Origin: Mycteria americana
Lineage: Eukaryota > Chordata > Aves > Ciconiiformes > Ciconiidae
DNA: 64,000 bases
Direction of reading: 5' to 3'
NCBI RefSeq assembly: GCF_035582795.1
Contig: NC_134367.1
Span: forward strand, 50,933,562-50,997,561
Shown: piece by piece, positions 36,859 to 48,870 of the stretch
How positions within the stretch are numbered: the stretch's first letter is position 1
Layout of the letters: each line of letters opens with the position of its first letter
Notes under the pieces: model-generated
The model's input: the letters and a program-made list of their open reading frames with translations, nothing else
Databases searched by the model: none
Told to the model about the DNA's origin: nothing
Position numbers and translations under genes: made by a program

Positions 36859-39800
36859 CTTTGAATGAATAAATATTGTATTAGTAAGACTGCCTTAAAA
36901 ATATTAGCTATAAATATGTGCCCCTTAAGCAGCCATTGTTACATTAATATGCAAAGTCTAATTTTCTCCAGAGGACTTAGTTGTGTTAAATACATCAAAA
37001 TTAATAAATTCACTAGGAAAAATAAAAATACAGTAAATAATTATTTTGGGGGGTTTTTTGTTTGTTTTGGCTCATGGCTTTCTCCATGGAATAGAAATGC
37101 AATAATAATCCTTATACTCTTTACCCACAGAACTCTAAATACTCTCCCAAATTAAGTATCATGCTTCACCTTGCATATGAGGATCTTGGGCTGTAGAGAA
37201 TTTGGGTGGCAACAAGTCAGCAACAGAGCCAAGAATAGCATCTAGATTTTCTGACTCCTAGTCCTGTGACCTTGCCACTGCCTCCAACAACTGCATTTAA
37301 CGTTCCAGCACGCTCTTTAGGTTAGCTTTTGAAAATACTACAAAGGCTATAAGTCACCAAAATTATGCTTATTCTCTTCTTTCTCATGCAAAAGGGTTTT
37401 TTAAATCTTTATAATGGTGTACAACTCCTAAACAAGTTCTAAGAATGACCGTAATTTTTAAAAAGTATTCTATTTAAATAATAAAAACTTAAAAACAAAG
37501 TGAAAAGTACCTTGGTATTGTCTTTTTAAAAGGGAAGCCTAAGATTTCTTTATTTCTGAAAGACAGGGAAGTTTAGACTCATGGGTTTCTAATTTTCTAA
37601 ATTATTTGTATAAAAAAACCCACGAGCTCTTAAGGAATTAATGTTCTCGATAATTTCTAACTCTTCCTCATTGCTTGAAATTGGAAGCAAGCATTTTCAT
37701 CAACTCACAGCAAATATGCAGGGCTTGGGTGGGTTGGGTTTTTTTGCAAACACATGGATATTGCAAATAATTCTTAGGAAGTTAAGTAGATACCACGGGA
37801 TCAAAATCCAACATACAGGATTCAAACATGAGAAAACACTCACAGATTTTAGAGAAGACTGTACTGAAACATTTTGCTTGGCTTGTTCCACAGAACATTA
37901 ATTAGATAAAAACCACAGAATTTGCATTCAAGTATTAAAACAAATGGAACACAGACGAGGTCTGAGCTGAGAGCCACAAGCAATTTGAAATTCTAGTGAA
38001 GATCCCACTACGTCCTACAGTGAGGGACTTGAATTAAGGTTCCTTTCTGAAAAAAACAAAACTGTAACACTCATGAAATTAATCTGGTCCCTATGTGTAC
38101 TCACACTTGGCATCTGCTTACTGCAGTGACAAATTGAATCTAATTACTTTTTAATTTCTAATGCAATGTATACTCAAAAGAGGCTCAGAAAGAACAAGCT
38201 GGTTTCCACTCCAAGTTTAGAAATGAGCAGACTCAATTAAAGTTGCATTTCCAAGTTCTGCTCTCATTCACATCACACAACCCTACATATGAAACCTCGT
38301 GTTTTCACATCCAAAGCTGTGTGGATGGACAGTTGATAAAATGGAAGCATAACACAAAAGCAATGTATTTCACAGTGCGCAGAATCCCCAGGCGTGGCGG
38401 TGCCTAGGACACCTGACTTCCAGGTCCCATTTAGAAGACTGTCCCTCCAGTCCTGCTCATATTAAAGCACATTTGCTATGAGGACAGCGAGGAACCAGAG
38501 TCCTGTAACACCACCAGCTATTAAAGGGCAACTTTTACCCCAGCAAGTGCTATGACATACCCTAACTAAATCAGCTCTTTCTGACTTGTAAAATACCAGA
38601 ACACAAGAGACTGAATTGTGAGCAGACTGAGATCCACATTGCTCCCACGTAACTAGGCTCCTACGCTGGGACTGAAGTCGTCATACCCCACCTGTACTTG
38701 TCCGTGGAGAAACAGAGGTATTTCCAGATGGTAATAGAGCTCTCCCAAATAGACATCACCTGAAAGCAGGTCATGAGAATCTCTGCTGATAATAAATGTA
38801 GCTCTGCTCCCCAGTCAGACACCCAGACTGAATTACAAATTTCTTTTACCGTTTTAGATCAAAAGAACAAAAAACCCCTGCAATTCCGGATAATACATTT
38901 CTTACACATACAGTGAGACCTGCTATCTAAGTAGCTAGCTCTTCCAATAACACTGCTGTTTACAGAGAATATTCCAAATATTCCTTCACATACAGAGCAT
39001 GATTCATTCAATTCCTTCTCTACTAAATAGCTTGCCATGGCAAGCTATGGCCACCAGTTGTCTGTCAGTTCTCATCAGAACTCCTGCTGTACCTTTTCCC
39101 TAATTAATTATATAATAAAACTTGCCAATGTGGGGGTAACTTCTATTAATGCACACCTCACACACAGAGCCAGGGCAAAGCAATATTACAATGTGTATTA
39201 AACAGCACAAATTCATTGTCTTAAGTATGCACTTTGACAGTGAGTACTGTGAAAGTTTGCATTCTCAGTTTTGGACACAGTGCTCTGGAGGAGAAGTGGT
39301 GTTCACTCTAAGAACTACAGCAGCTCTCTGCTGCGATGGCAGCAGAACTTCTGCCCTTTCACTAATGCAGCTCACAGTGTTTGGATCTGGTTGCGGGACG
39401 GATTTGGTTATGTGCATTTCAGAAACACATAGTCAGTGCTTGACTAACAGATGACAACACATTCGGGCCTATATTTAAGGATTTTCTATTTCAGATGCAT
39501 CCTCGTTTTCTTTCCTCTTTGTTTTTAATTATCTTGTCTTTATACAGTTTCCATCTGGAAACAGCACTATCCACAGCATAAATACATGGCTTTTTGTAAA
39601 TTCTCCAATTAAACTAGTATTTAATATTTTTAATTAGTTTTCTGTAACACTGATCTTTAAACATCAATGTATTTCAGATAATACTACACCCATTTAAGAT
39701 GATCGGTTTTAATGTACCATCAAAAAATAAGTAAAGATATTGTCCTATGAGACTCAATGTACATATAATAGTGCTGCTTTTTATACTACATTTGCACAGC

Positions 39801-42686
39801 AACTTTTTATATTATATGCATTCTTTGAACATTTGCAAAATGCAGTATTTTGGTAAACATCGACCAATATAAGTAATTGTGAAATAGCCTCTCACATTAT
39901 CTCTCGGAGTCCTAAGCCAAGTTCTAAAAGTTGTTTAGTTATTGATCTGTTCAGTGCTAAAGTCCAGCTAATTTATGACCTTTATTATGCTTAATAAAGA
40001 AAGTCTAAATATCTGTAAGAATACAGAGCATAATATTCTGGCATATGAGTAAGAAAGAATAAATATATGAGCAAGAAATATATAAAAAGATCCTATCAAA
40101 CACATGAGGACTTGGAAGTGTCTTGCACACAAATTTTTTAAACTTACAATCTTCTACACTTCTTTTTTTTAAAGAAAATTAGGGAAAATGAACTTCTAGT
40201 TATGAAGTGACAATCAGAATTTTAAAAAAAGCAAAATGTGTTCTGATAGAAAGTCATTTAGTAATATAATCACCAGTCCAATAGTACAGTTATATAACAT
40301 AAAAAGTACAGCTCTGCTTATATCATACATAGATGCCTATGTGATGTGTAGTAAAAATATATACTACAAGCACAATATTCTCAAAAATAATTAACATTTT
40401 GTCCTCTGTTTAAAAAGAAATAGTTAATGAAGTCATTAACTTAAAACTAAATATTGGTACTAGAAAAGTAATTAACTTTAAAAATGTTGTTATGATTGAG
40501 GACTATTTCTGGTTGGTTATTTAACTAAACATGCTGATTCATTGGGGTCAGTCAAGAATGAATTTTCATCATTGTTACTGGGTCACTTCCTGATATTTTA
40601 AGTCCAAAGTTATAAGTAATTTCAAATTAAATTTAAAAATTTATTAAAGGCAAACAGCAAACAGTAAAATCCAAAGCAAGCACAGTTCAGAGACCATTAT
40701 GAAGCTCTTTTAAGAGTCTGAATGCAAGTAAAACAATTGTAAAAAGAAAAAGAGAAAGGAAAAGAAAGAAACCGTGTAATAAGATTTAAACCTACCTACC
40801 ACAGGCATTCAGGGAAAAAAACAGCCCCAAGAAGTCAGAGAGACGACAGTCAAGAAAAAGAAATATGAAGAGCTATGGCTAAAAAGGAGAAATGAAATGC
40901 ACAAATACAACATGGAATAACTGGCTAGGTAGCAGAACAGCAGAAAAGGATATGTGCATTAGAGTAGGTCATAAACTAAATATAACCCAGGGCCTGAAGT
41001 TATTCAAAAGAGGATGAATTTGAATCTAGGTTATTTTAATAAAGTGCTGAGTGTGAAAAACAGGAGGTCATTATACTGCTCTAGAGGGTGTTAGAAGAGA
41101 TGTGACTGTCCAACACTGGACACTACCCTTTCAGGAATCTCAAAGAGAACAACAAAAATGTAAGGTGACTCCTGAAGAAGAGCTGAAAAAACAGAATTTT
41201 AGTCTTGGAAAGCAAGGGCTGAGGGTAGACAACATCACACCAATTTTCCCATGTGCAGAAGACTTTTCTAGGAACAGATGATCACTGCTCTCCCTACTGA
41301 AAAGAACAAGGACAAAAAGAAACTTGCTCAGTTTCAGCAAAGATTAATGGAAATCTCCAATTGCTAGAGAGATTAAACACTAGAATAGGCTAACAGAAGA
41401 GACTGGGGCATCTCCTTCACCAACTGGACAAACATCTGGATTGTCACAAATGGGATGCTGCACCTGAAGTTGTAATACGTTCTGCTCTTGATATGCTGAA
41501 GTGTTCTGCATTCCTGCATTTTTATCTTTCAAATAATACACAAATTTATACTTGTCTCACTGACATCAAAACCTGTGTCACAGAAGGAAGAATTACAGCC
41601 CTGATTCTACCACTGAGGATCCAGCTGAATGACTGTGTGACATGAGAGGGACTGTAATCAGAGTCACGTTCAGATAATCCAAATCACTACCTGCTCCTAC
41701 ATTCTCTGACAAACAACAAAAATATACTTCACATGAATGAATTAACCTGTAACTGTATTTCATAGATACGATCGCTCCCATGTTATTTAAAGAAATACCC
41801 AGACAAGCAATGTGTGCAAACTGGGTTAAGATTAGCCGTATTTGCCTCAAACTCATTACTAATGCAAATCTAGTTAAATGACTTGCATTTTTCTTATAGC
41901 AGCAATGAATTTAGGCTATGAAATATGAACAGAAAAATCACACAGTCATGTATAGAGAAGTCACCTCTTGTGTAAAGCGTCTTTTCTTCACACTGGGTAA
42001 GACATCTTGCTGGCTCCCTGAACCATCACAACCAAGTGAGGTCTGTTTCCGTTTGTTGGAATCCTGTAGGCAAGTAACTGTGCCATCCGGTGAGTGTTTC
42101 TCAGCAGATCTGGATGTTACTGAGCAGTCCAGAGCTTCATCTTCGTCTTCTGTTTCTACTTTCACAACATTTTTTTTAGGAATTTTTACTGGAAAAAGAG
42201 AAGGTTTAGAGAGATAAAGCACTCTCTCCAGAAAACCATGACACCCTTAATATAATATTTTGTGGTTTCTTTCTTTTTATGAAAATGTGTTTTGAAGAAC
42301 ATCATTATTTTTTATGACTTGTATGATAAGTGTATGCTGAGGCCACTCCAAAGTCAAGTTTTTATTATGCTAGGAACCATTCAGTCATCCAGTAAATGAG
42401 TTTCTTCCCCAAAGAAGAGTCTGAAGTATAAACAAATACAGTTACAGTAGAAAGATTTTTTTGGAGGGGGAGGAAGGATGTGGAGCAGCAAATATAATGA
42501 GTAACAAAGATAATAGTGTATTTTAGATAGCTTTTTAAAAAACATTAATGTACTTTGTCTTGATCCAAGTGCATTCTTTATCAGGCTGCAAAGGCTTTAA
42601 TTCAACAAGTATTTTTGCCTGATCATAAATTACACAAAATACAATATTTTACCTTCATCATCATCAGTGATTTCAGCTGAATTCAT
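34606..42686 (-). CDS. BEND3: BEND3, four-BEN-domain transcriptional repressor (3 coding exons)
   Basis: BEND3 is a nuclear, heterochromatin-associated repressor; in mammals it acts with NoRC/PRC2, represses rDNA and binds unmethylated CpG islands. The CDS joins 42686-42653, 42188-41965 and 36858-34606 (34 + 224 + 2253 bases), giving 836 residues (human 828). The N-terminus MNSAEITDDDE continues into VKVETE and LDCSV motifs and a VKKRR nuclear-localisation-like patch. A coiled-coil-like segment precedes QVSPAE at about residues 200-245. The four BEN domains lie at roughly 257-347, 403-489, 561-651 and 729-819. Each has the LLVxLFPELF-type core and the LDPxRLxLIRxYVExxYP-type helix; BEN1 has a variant (LESLHLQLIRNYVEV). 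A basic tail ends KKAKKAKK. Phases match at both coding introns. An in-frame TAG two codons upstream of ATG supports the start. An Ala-rich insert (SAAAIAITAAAAD) occupies residues 184-196. Confidence 0.98.
36859..41964 (-). other. BEND3: BEND3 intron 3
   Basis: A 5.1-kb phase-0 intron with GT-AG ends. AT-rich; no other gene, RNA or recent transposon is recognised. Confidence 0.9.
41965..42188 (-). CDS. BEND3: BEND3 coding exon 3
   Basis: A 224-base exon between the acceptor TTTTTCCAG and the donor CAAGAG|GTGACT. It encodes the region with NVVKVETEDEDEALDCSV and VKKRRFTQE. The open frame extends beyond the exon on both sides, but the splice sites and phases fit only these borders. The VKVETE motif resembles a SUMO-acceptor site. 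Confidence 0.95.
42189..42652 (-). other. BEND3: BEND3 intron 2
   Basis: A 464-base phase-1 intron with GT-AG ends. No internal feature is seen. Confidence 0.92.
42653..42686 (-). CDS. BEND3: BEND3 coding exon 2, first 11 codons
   Basis: The exon begins at 42697 after a strong acceptor (TTTGTTCCTTAG). ATG lies at 42686-42684, with an in-frame TAG two codons upstream. It encodes MNSAEITDDDE and one base of the next codon before the donor AAG|GTAAAA. Only 34 coding bases, so it is invisible as an ORF. It matches the start of mammalian BEND3 (MNSTEFTED, recalled). Confidence 0.93.
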
Positions 42687-45600
42687 CTTCTATCTCACTA
42701 AGGAACAAAACAAACATACAAAAATAAGTATCAGCATCTTCTGGAATCAGGAAATATCTACATCTGTTATTATAATTACTTTTAGTCTAGAGCCACTGGA
42801 CATTAACAGCCTACAGATAATTTCCAGTCTGTACATTTGTAATAACTAGCTATTTTCAGTAAATTTCATGGCCATCTATAGACCTGTCAACATGCAAACT
42901 ATACTGCAGACAACATACAGCTATACAGCAGCTAGGAAAGTATTTAAAACTATATGTCTTTTCTGGTATGGAGAAAAGTAAAAGTCATTTTAACCTTCTC
43001 TGTAAAGATTATATCTTGGCAGTATATAAATGGCAGTTAACTCTCTATCCTGTACTAAGTCACTACTTCTTATTACAGTCAAATGTTTTTATATTGTCAT
43101 TGTGGGTGACCCAAAGTCATTACAGAATGAAAACTCACCATAAACTGTAATATACATGCTGGAGTAAGTTTTCATTTAAAAATCTTTGATCTTTTGATAC
43201 GGATTGCATCAATTCAAGCAGAGCAATCTGCAGATCTACAGTAATTACTTTGTCAGCCTCTAAATAATGCAAGAATGTTTTTTGTAAGAAAAAAATATAT
43301 GTATTATTCTAGCATGATTTTAGCATTACTTCTCACATGGAAAACTCAGCTGTATTTCTGTTTCCTTGAAAACTAATTTTGCAAGTTACTTGGGGGCAAA
43401 CGTCAATCTGTGGACATGTTCCTAAAAGATATTCTAAATCTTTTGGAGATCTACAAAGCAAACAACCTAATCAGATCTCACATACCATTACAGGGCACTC
43501 AGCTGCAAACTGACACTCTCAACTAATAAACTGGTGACTGGTAAACTGGCACACACCGCTCATGTTCATCTACACACAGCACTATGTTTACTTGGCCCCA
43601 GAATATTATTACTTTACATTTTCCACAGTTACATTCTTCTTTCAGATAGTTTTCTTTCAACTGTTCCTGCCTATCCTTTAGCCAAAGCCTGAAATCAGGA
43701 CTGGCTTCCCTCTGGCTGGACCAAGTGAATAAAACCAATCAATCAAAAGTGTATGTACAGCCCAGGAGTGGAAATTATAATGAAATTGAAAAGAGAGATG
43801 GGGAGAGAAAGAGGCAGAGAATCTGTTTTGGAGGAAAAGTCGTCTCTACCTCTCTTCTGAACAGTGGTGAATAGAGGTTGTTTTTTTTTTTTAAATCTCA
43901 AAATATTGTTAAAAAGCTCTGTAAACACTTGAATGCTGTGTAGCTATGAATGTTTCTTCATTAGCAGCTGACGGCTGTTAATGGTAAGTATGAGATCCTA
44001 TTCTGGGTAAGATTTTGTACAATTGCACTACAATGGGTAGCACACACACCCAAACAAAAGATGCATGGAGTTATAAAATCAGCTCATACTGGGCCACTCT
44101 AGAAGCCAAAATACCCTTTGACGTGCTGATCTTCAACACAGCCCCTATATACAGCCTTGTAAAGGGCATCCTCAAGAGGATAACGTGAGATTGTCTTCAT
44201 CATCACATCACCAGAAAAAGTCTCTCTCAGTTGGACGTAGAGCTACTACAAACTCCTTAGATATCTACTCCTTTTACCCACCATAATGACCTATTTCAGG
44301 ACTTACATTTATGAATTGATCCACATATAAACTATGCCAGCTTAACAGTACTATAATCACTTCACTTAAACTTTTGCAAACTCTGTAGAGACATAACAGC
44401 ATGAAACTAAGTGGTTCACACCAACTTCTAAACCACCTGATAAGCACTGGTGAGGGTTAATACCCAGTCTTACTGGCTCAACAGTATTTATGAATTCAGA
44501 CCCAGCCACTACAGCTCTTTATGACAAATCCTAAGACAGTGTACTTCGTACAGCACCATCAAAAAGCTACGTTGGGCCTTAAGAAAAGCACATAGTACTA
44601 GAAGTTCATATTTTGCCCTGATATCCCAGATACATTGATATTCAGCGCCTAGATCTTTCTTACACTTTTCCACACTGCACTAGGCTTAGCTCTGAGGGAT
44701 GTGGTACAAGACCAACATGTGCCAGTGCTCAAGAAGTGTTACACAGAGTCTTTTTGTGAGGGCCTAAGGTGACAGTAAGCAAATCAGCTGATATCACTAC
44801 AGAATATTCTGCAATGGAAATCAAAATGGTTTTCCAGCTAATCCCTAGACTGCTCTATCAGAGCAAAACACTAAAAGATGGTAAACACAGAGCCAGAAGG
44901 AAAGACTATAAGGTGGCAGCGAGCGGAACAACACAAAATATTTAGGAGGGGATATAGGGAATTAGATTTTCCTTCTAACTCCTGCTATTACTGCTATTCA
45001 AATAGGAAAAATGCTTTAGGAGAACTCCTCTGAGACAATACAAGCAAGCTGGAAGGAGAAGATAAATGAGGATCTGAATAGCCACTCTTTAAAACTGGAA
45101 AAAGGTGAAAACTAAAGCACAGCACATACCCTGGTTAATAGTTAACTTTCTAAAGGAGGCAACATCGGGAAGACCAAAGCTATCCCAAACTCAGGTCAAA
45201 TAACATTAAGTCAAAGCATTGTTTCACAAATTTGAAACAAAGTGTTATTACTTATGTTGAATTTTTTTTCATTTGAAAACTGCCGGAATACAATTAAAAG
45301 CAAATAGTCAAAACCAGCATAAAAATCAATGAAGACTGGGTTTCATATTTGTACTCTCTGGTGCCAAACAAAGCATGAGCTCCAACCTTTTCCTTTTTGG
45401 GAGCCCTAGTAATAACTTTCTCCTTATCTGGTTTCCTGTCTTCTTTGTAAGATTTTTAAGAACTTAGGTATTATGAGAAAATGAAGCACATGTAACAGCT
45501 TTTGTCAAGAGACAGGATTCAACTGCCTCTCTGACTTCCTGCCTCAGTCCCACCTACTCCCTCGGTCAAGCATGGGTGCCCACCTTAACCTTCAGGGAGC

Positions 45601-46943
45601 TCTTCCAGCTTGATAAACTGACAGAAAACAATTCACTTCTTTCTTTGCTGGGTTACTTCTAATTCAGAGAGGTAAAGGGTAAGGCAAGTAATTGGGCCCA
45701 GCTCAGGAGCATGCATGAGGTCTAGGACAGAAAGGAGGAATTAAAATCTCTCCCTCTCTCATACCAGCAAGCTGCTGGCTTGGTTCAACCATTCATTATA
45801 CTTCACTTATCATCTATTTACACCACCACCATCTCGCTTCAAATCTGGGTAGCAATGGACTCACAAGTGAGTAGTGAGCGACACAGAGATATCAACAGAG
45901 CAACTGTATCATCACTTCCATAGGAAATCAGGGCGTACGGGAAGGGGAAAATCTGTGTGCTTGCGTGAGCGTGTCCATGTATGTATGCCTGTCTATGTAA
46001 GGTTAAGAATAATTTTGTTGATTGTTTAAAGTCCACTAGAGATAAAACATTTCAGATTCTTTAAAATACCATTTGCAGTGAATCAGTACTTATGAATAAT
46101 AATTATTGCCTCCGTAGAAGAAGCACCAGTGTCAAAAGCTGTTTTGAGGTAGCATTCTGGCCCAGATTGTGAGAATAAACAAAGCTGGAGTAAAAAAAGT
46201 CCTAAAAGCACTTGGGACAAAATAGTGCAAAAAGCAATCGAGTAAGAAATCCATCCAGTAAAGCAAACACCTGGCAGTTGTTCTTTGTCATGTTAGGTAT
46301 ACAAACATATTTCATTCTTACCTTATATGTCTTTTTTCAAAACAGAAGATAAATATATTTATCATCCTTAGCCTAATACTGACTCAATCCTATCTACAGG
46401 ACAGCAGTTACCTAGTTGTAGGAAGGAGTGAACACCCTGTGCTGAGGTTGGGAGCCCAGGTCTGCAGCCATGACTGGCAGAGCAACCAGCCTTGGCAGCT
46501 TTATCTTGCTGGGATACAGACGGATGCTGCAGTACATCCTATTTTCTGGTGAAAAGAGGATCTGGAAGGAGGATTCCAAAACATATCAAACACCTACAAC
46601 AGCAGCTACATCAACAGCCAGATCTTGATCCTAATGAAGTTGATTGGAGCTGTAGCCTAAGTACCTGTAGGTCTGAATTTTAGCTGAAACTTCTTGTATT
46701 TCCACCTGAACTGACCAAAAAAAAAAATCACACTTTACAAAATATGAACATAAACCTTAAACTTCAAGTTTCAGGATTTTGCTTGTAAATATTTTAATCT
46801 GTGAACCAAGTTATTTTAGAAGCATTTTCTCTGGGTTCTTTGGTTTCTATCTTGTGTATAAAGTTAAATTCCAAAGAATGTGTGAACAGTTCCGAAACAC
46901 CTAACAAAACAGGCCTACAACAGGTAAACGAACACACTGTTTC

Positions 46944-46980
46944 TTTATGCTTATGCTAAAACATAAAGCATAAGCATAAA
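46944..46980. repeat. Perfect 14-base inverted repeat (hairpin)
   Basis: TTTATGCTTATGCT at 46944-46957 and its exact reverse complement AGCATAAGCATAAA at 46967-46980, separated by nine bases. Each arm itself repeats TTATGC, so the arm is a short tandem repeat facing its inverse. Confidence 0.9.
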
Positions 46981-48850
46981 ACCCATTTATGCATGGGTAA
47001 AACTCAGAAAGAATAACTCTTATAACCCTGATTATGGATCCTACACCTCTGAACATTAAAAATGAAGCGAATAGCTAGTACTCTCACTTTTTCTTCAAAA
47101 GAGACTCTGCCTTTGACTAATGGCAGTCTGCTTCTAGTATAGTCATTAGCTAAACTTATCTAATGTAGGATAAAGAGTAAGATATATAGCACTTGGACAA
47201 ATTCAACAATCAAGGAAGAAGGGGTAAACGGATCCCATCCTCAGAACGCAAACAATCATTAGATTTTACTGCCTACATTTCATCTTTTGAGAATGGTCTT
47301 CTGGAAAACAGTATGTAGTTCATAACTTCTATGCAATCAATGTCTCAAAAATAAACACCTTGCTGATGTATCAGCGTGTACTCACCTTCCCATCTAAACT
47401 GCCTTGATAGCTACTAGTGCTGGTAGTGTACAGATACTTGTGCTGAGCCACTGCTAGGTGTCACGCAACGGAGCCTGTGTGATGCCAGCGCTCACCTGGG
47501 AAGACAGAAACATTCCTTTGGGCTCAGCCCTCCAGAGTCACCCACACACCCTGACACCTTTGAAACAGTTAAAAAAGACAAACCAAAAAGGACGGTTTTC
47601 TTAAGGTGATTAAAGCTTTGTTCTTCTAAGGGAAAGGAATAAAAATACCCAGACTTGCAATCATGTAGACGAGGATACTATTCTTTTTAAACTAATGTAC
47701 AAGCAGCCTATTTTTGCAGAGAACTGATGTGATATACAGCATTATGTCCTCCTGTTTCAAGTTAAGCTACTTCTTATAAATTGAATACACATTACAGTCT
47801 TGACTTTAGACACCAATCTAAGTGTGTTTGTTTTGTGATCTTGTGATTTGCAGCAAGATCCAGAAATCCCCCTCAGCTACCAGCTAAACTTGTAGGTGGT
47901 TATAGATTCTAGATATCAAGTTTCTGGTGGACCATATACACAAAACCTTTTGAGCCCTGCTGGGACTGCTGCACTAGGAACTCCTCTGCATCTGGCCTAC
48001 TGGCTAAGATTCAACAGCCATTTTCAGAACATGCTCAGTACTTTGGGACTCTCAAAAGTCCAAAAGTGTAGGGTATTTCACTTACCAATGGCACAACGCT
48101 TAAAGAGGTATTTGGGAGCCAGAAAACCTGGGGTTTTGGTTGTTTTTTTTTTTACTTGCCTGCTCTTGATTTTGCAGCAGAGACAAGAATTCAGGTCCCC
48201 AAATCCTAGAAGAGTGATCTAGTCACCAGGTTATGGCACGCTGGAGGGTAAGTGGGAAGAAGAGCAGTGGGCCAGAGCACGAGGAGACAGGGAAAGAAGG
48301 GGGGGGTCCCAGCACACCTTGGCTGTCACTACTGGCCAAATCCCCTTCCCACAGATCCTGCTCTCCCTTCTTCTCATCAGATTAGATGAGGAACGAGACA
48401 GCTCAGTGAAGGGACTTAACACTCCCTACTTCCATTGGTATCACTTAGACACATGCCTCTATTCAAAAGACTGACCACGTTATGACACTTAACTGTATCA
48501 TTGTACCATTTTGGCAACAACATTCAACATTAAAATGGTATTACCCATGGCTAACAGGGAAGCTCAATGCTTAGTGCAATGCTGCGAGTTCCAAAGCATG
48601 GAAGAGTACCTTAAAAACAAGGTTTTGGAATGTTTCTCTGTGCATTTAGTGCTAACTACTGCCTTGATGCTGCTTGTGCAAGCAGAGCAAAAAATGCGAC
48701 CCGTTTATCAAAAACGTGCCTACCTGAAATATGCACTGAAGCCTTAAGGATTTAAAGCACTTAGGTACAAAAGATTTTACGAGTAAGGGAGCAAATTGCA
48801 AATCATACTCTAAATGTATTTCAGTCTCATATCATCGAGTATAATGCATA

Positions 48851-48870
48851 ATGCCACTTAAAAGTGGCAT
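48851..48870. repeat. 9-base inverted repeat
   Basis: ATGCCACTT and AAGTGGCAT separated by two bases, giving a tight near-palindrome in BEND3 intron 1. No function is suggested. Confidence 0.8.

Noticed and set aside
46492-46683. 63-codon plus-strand frame with HLQQQLHQQPDLDPNEVDW
   Set aside because: It looked briefly like a coding exon, but there is no acceptor-ATG or donor context, no family is recognised, and it lies in BEND3 intron 1.
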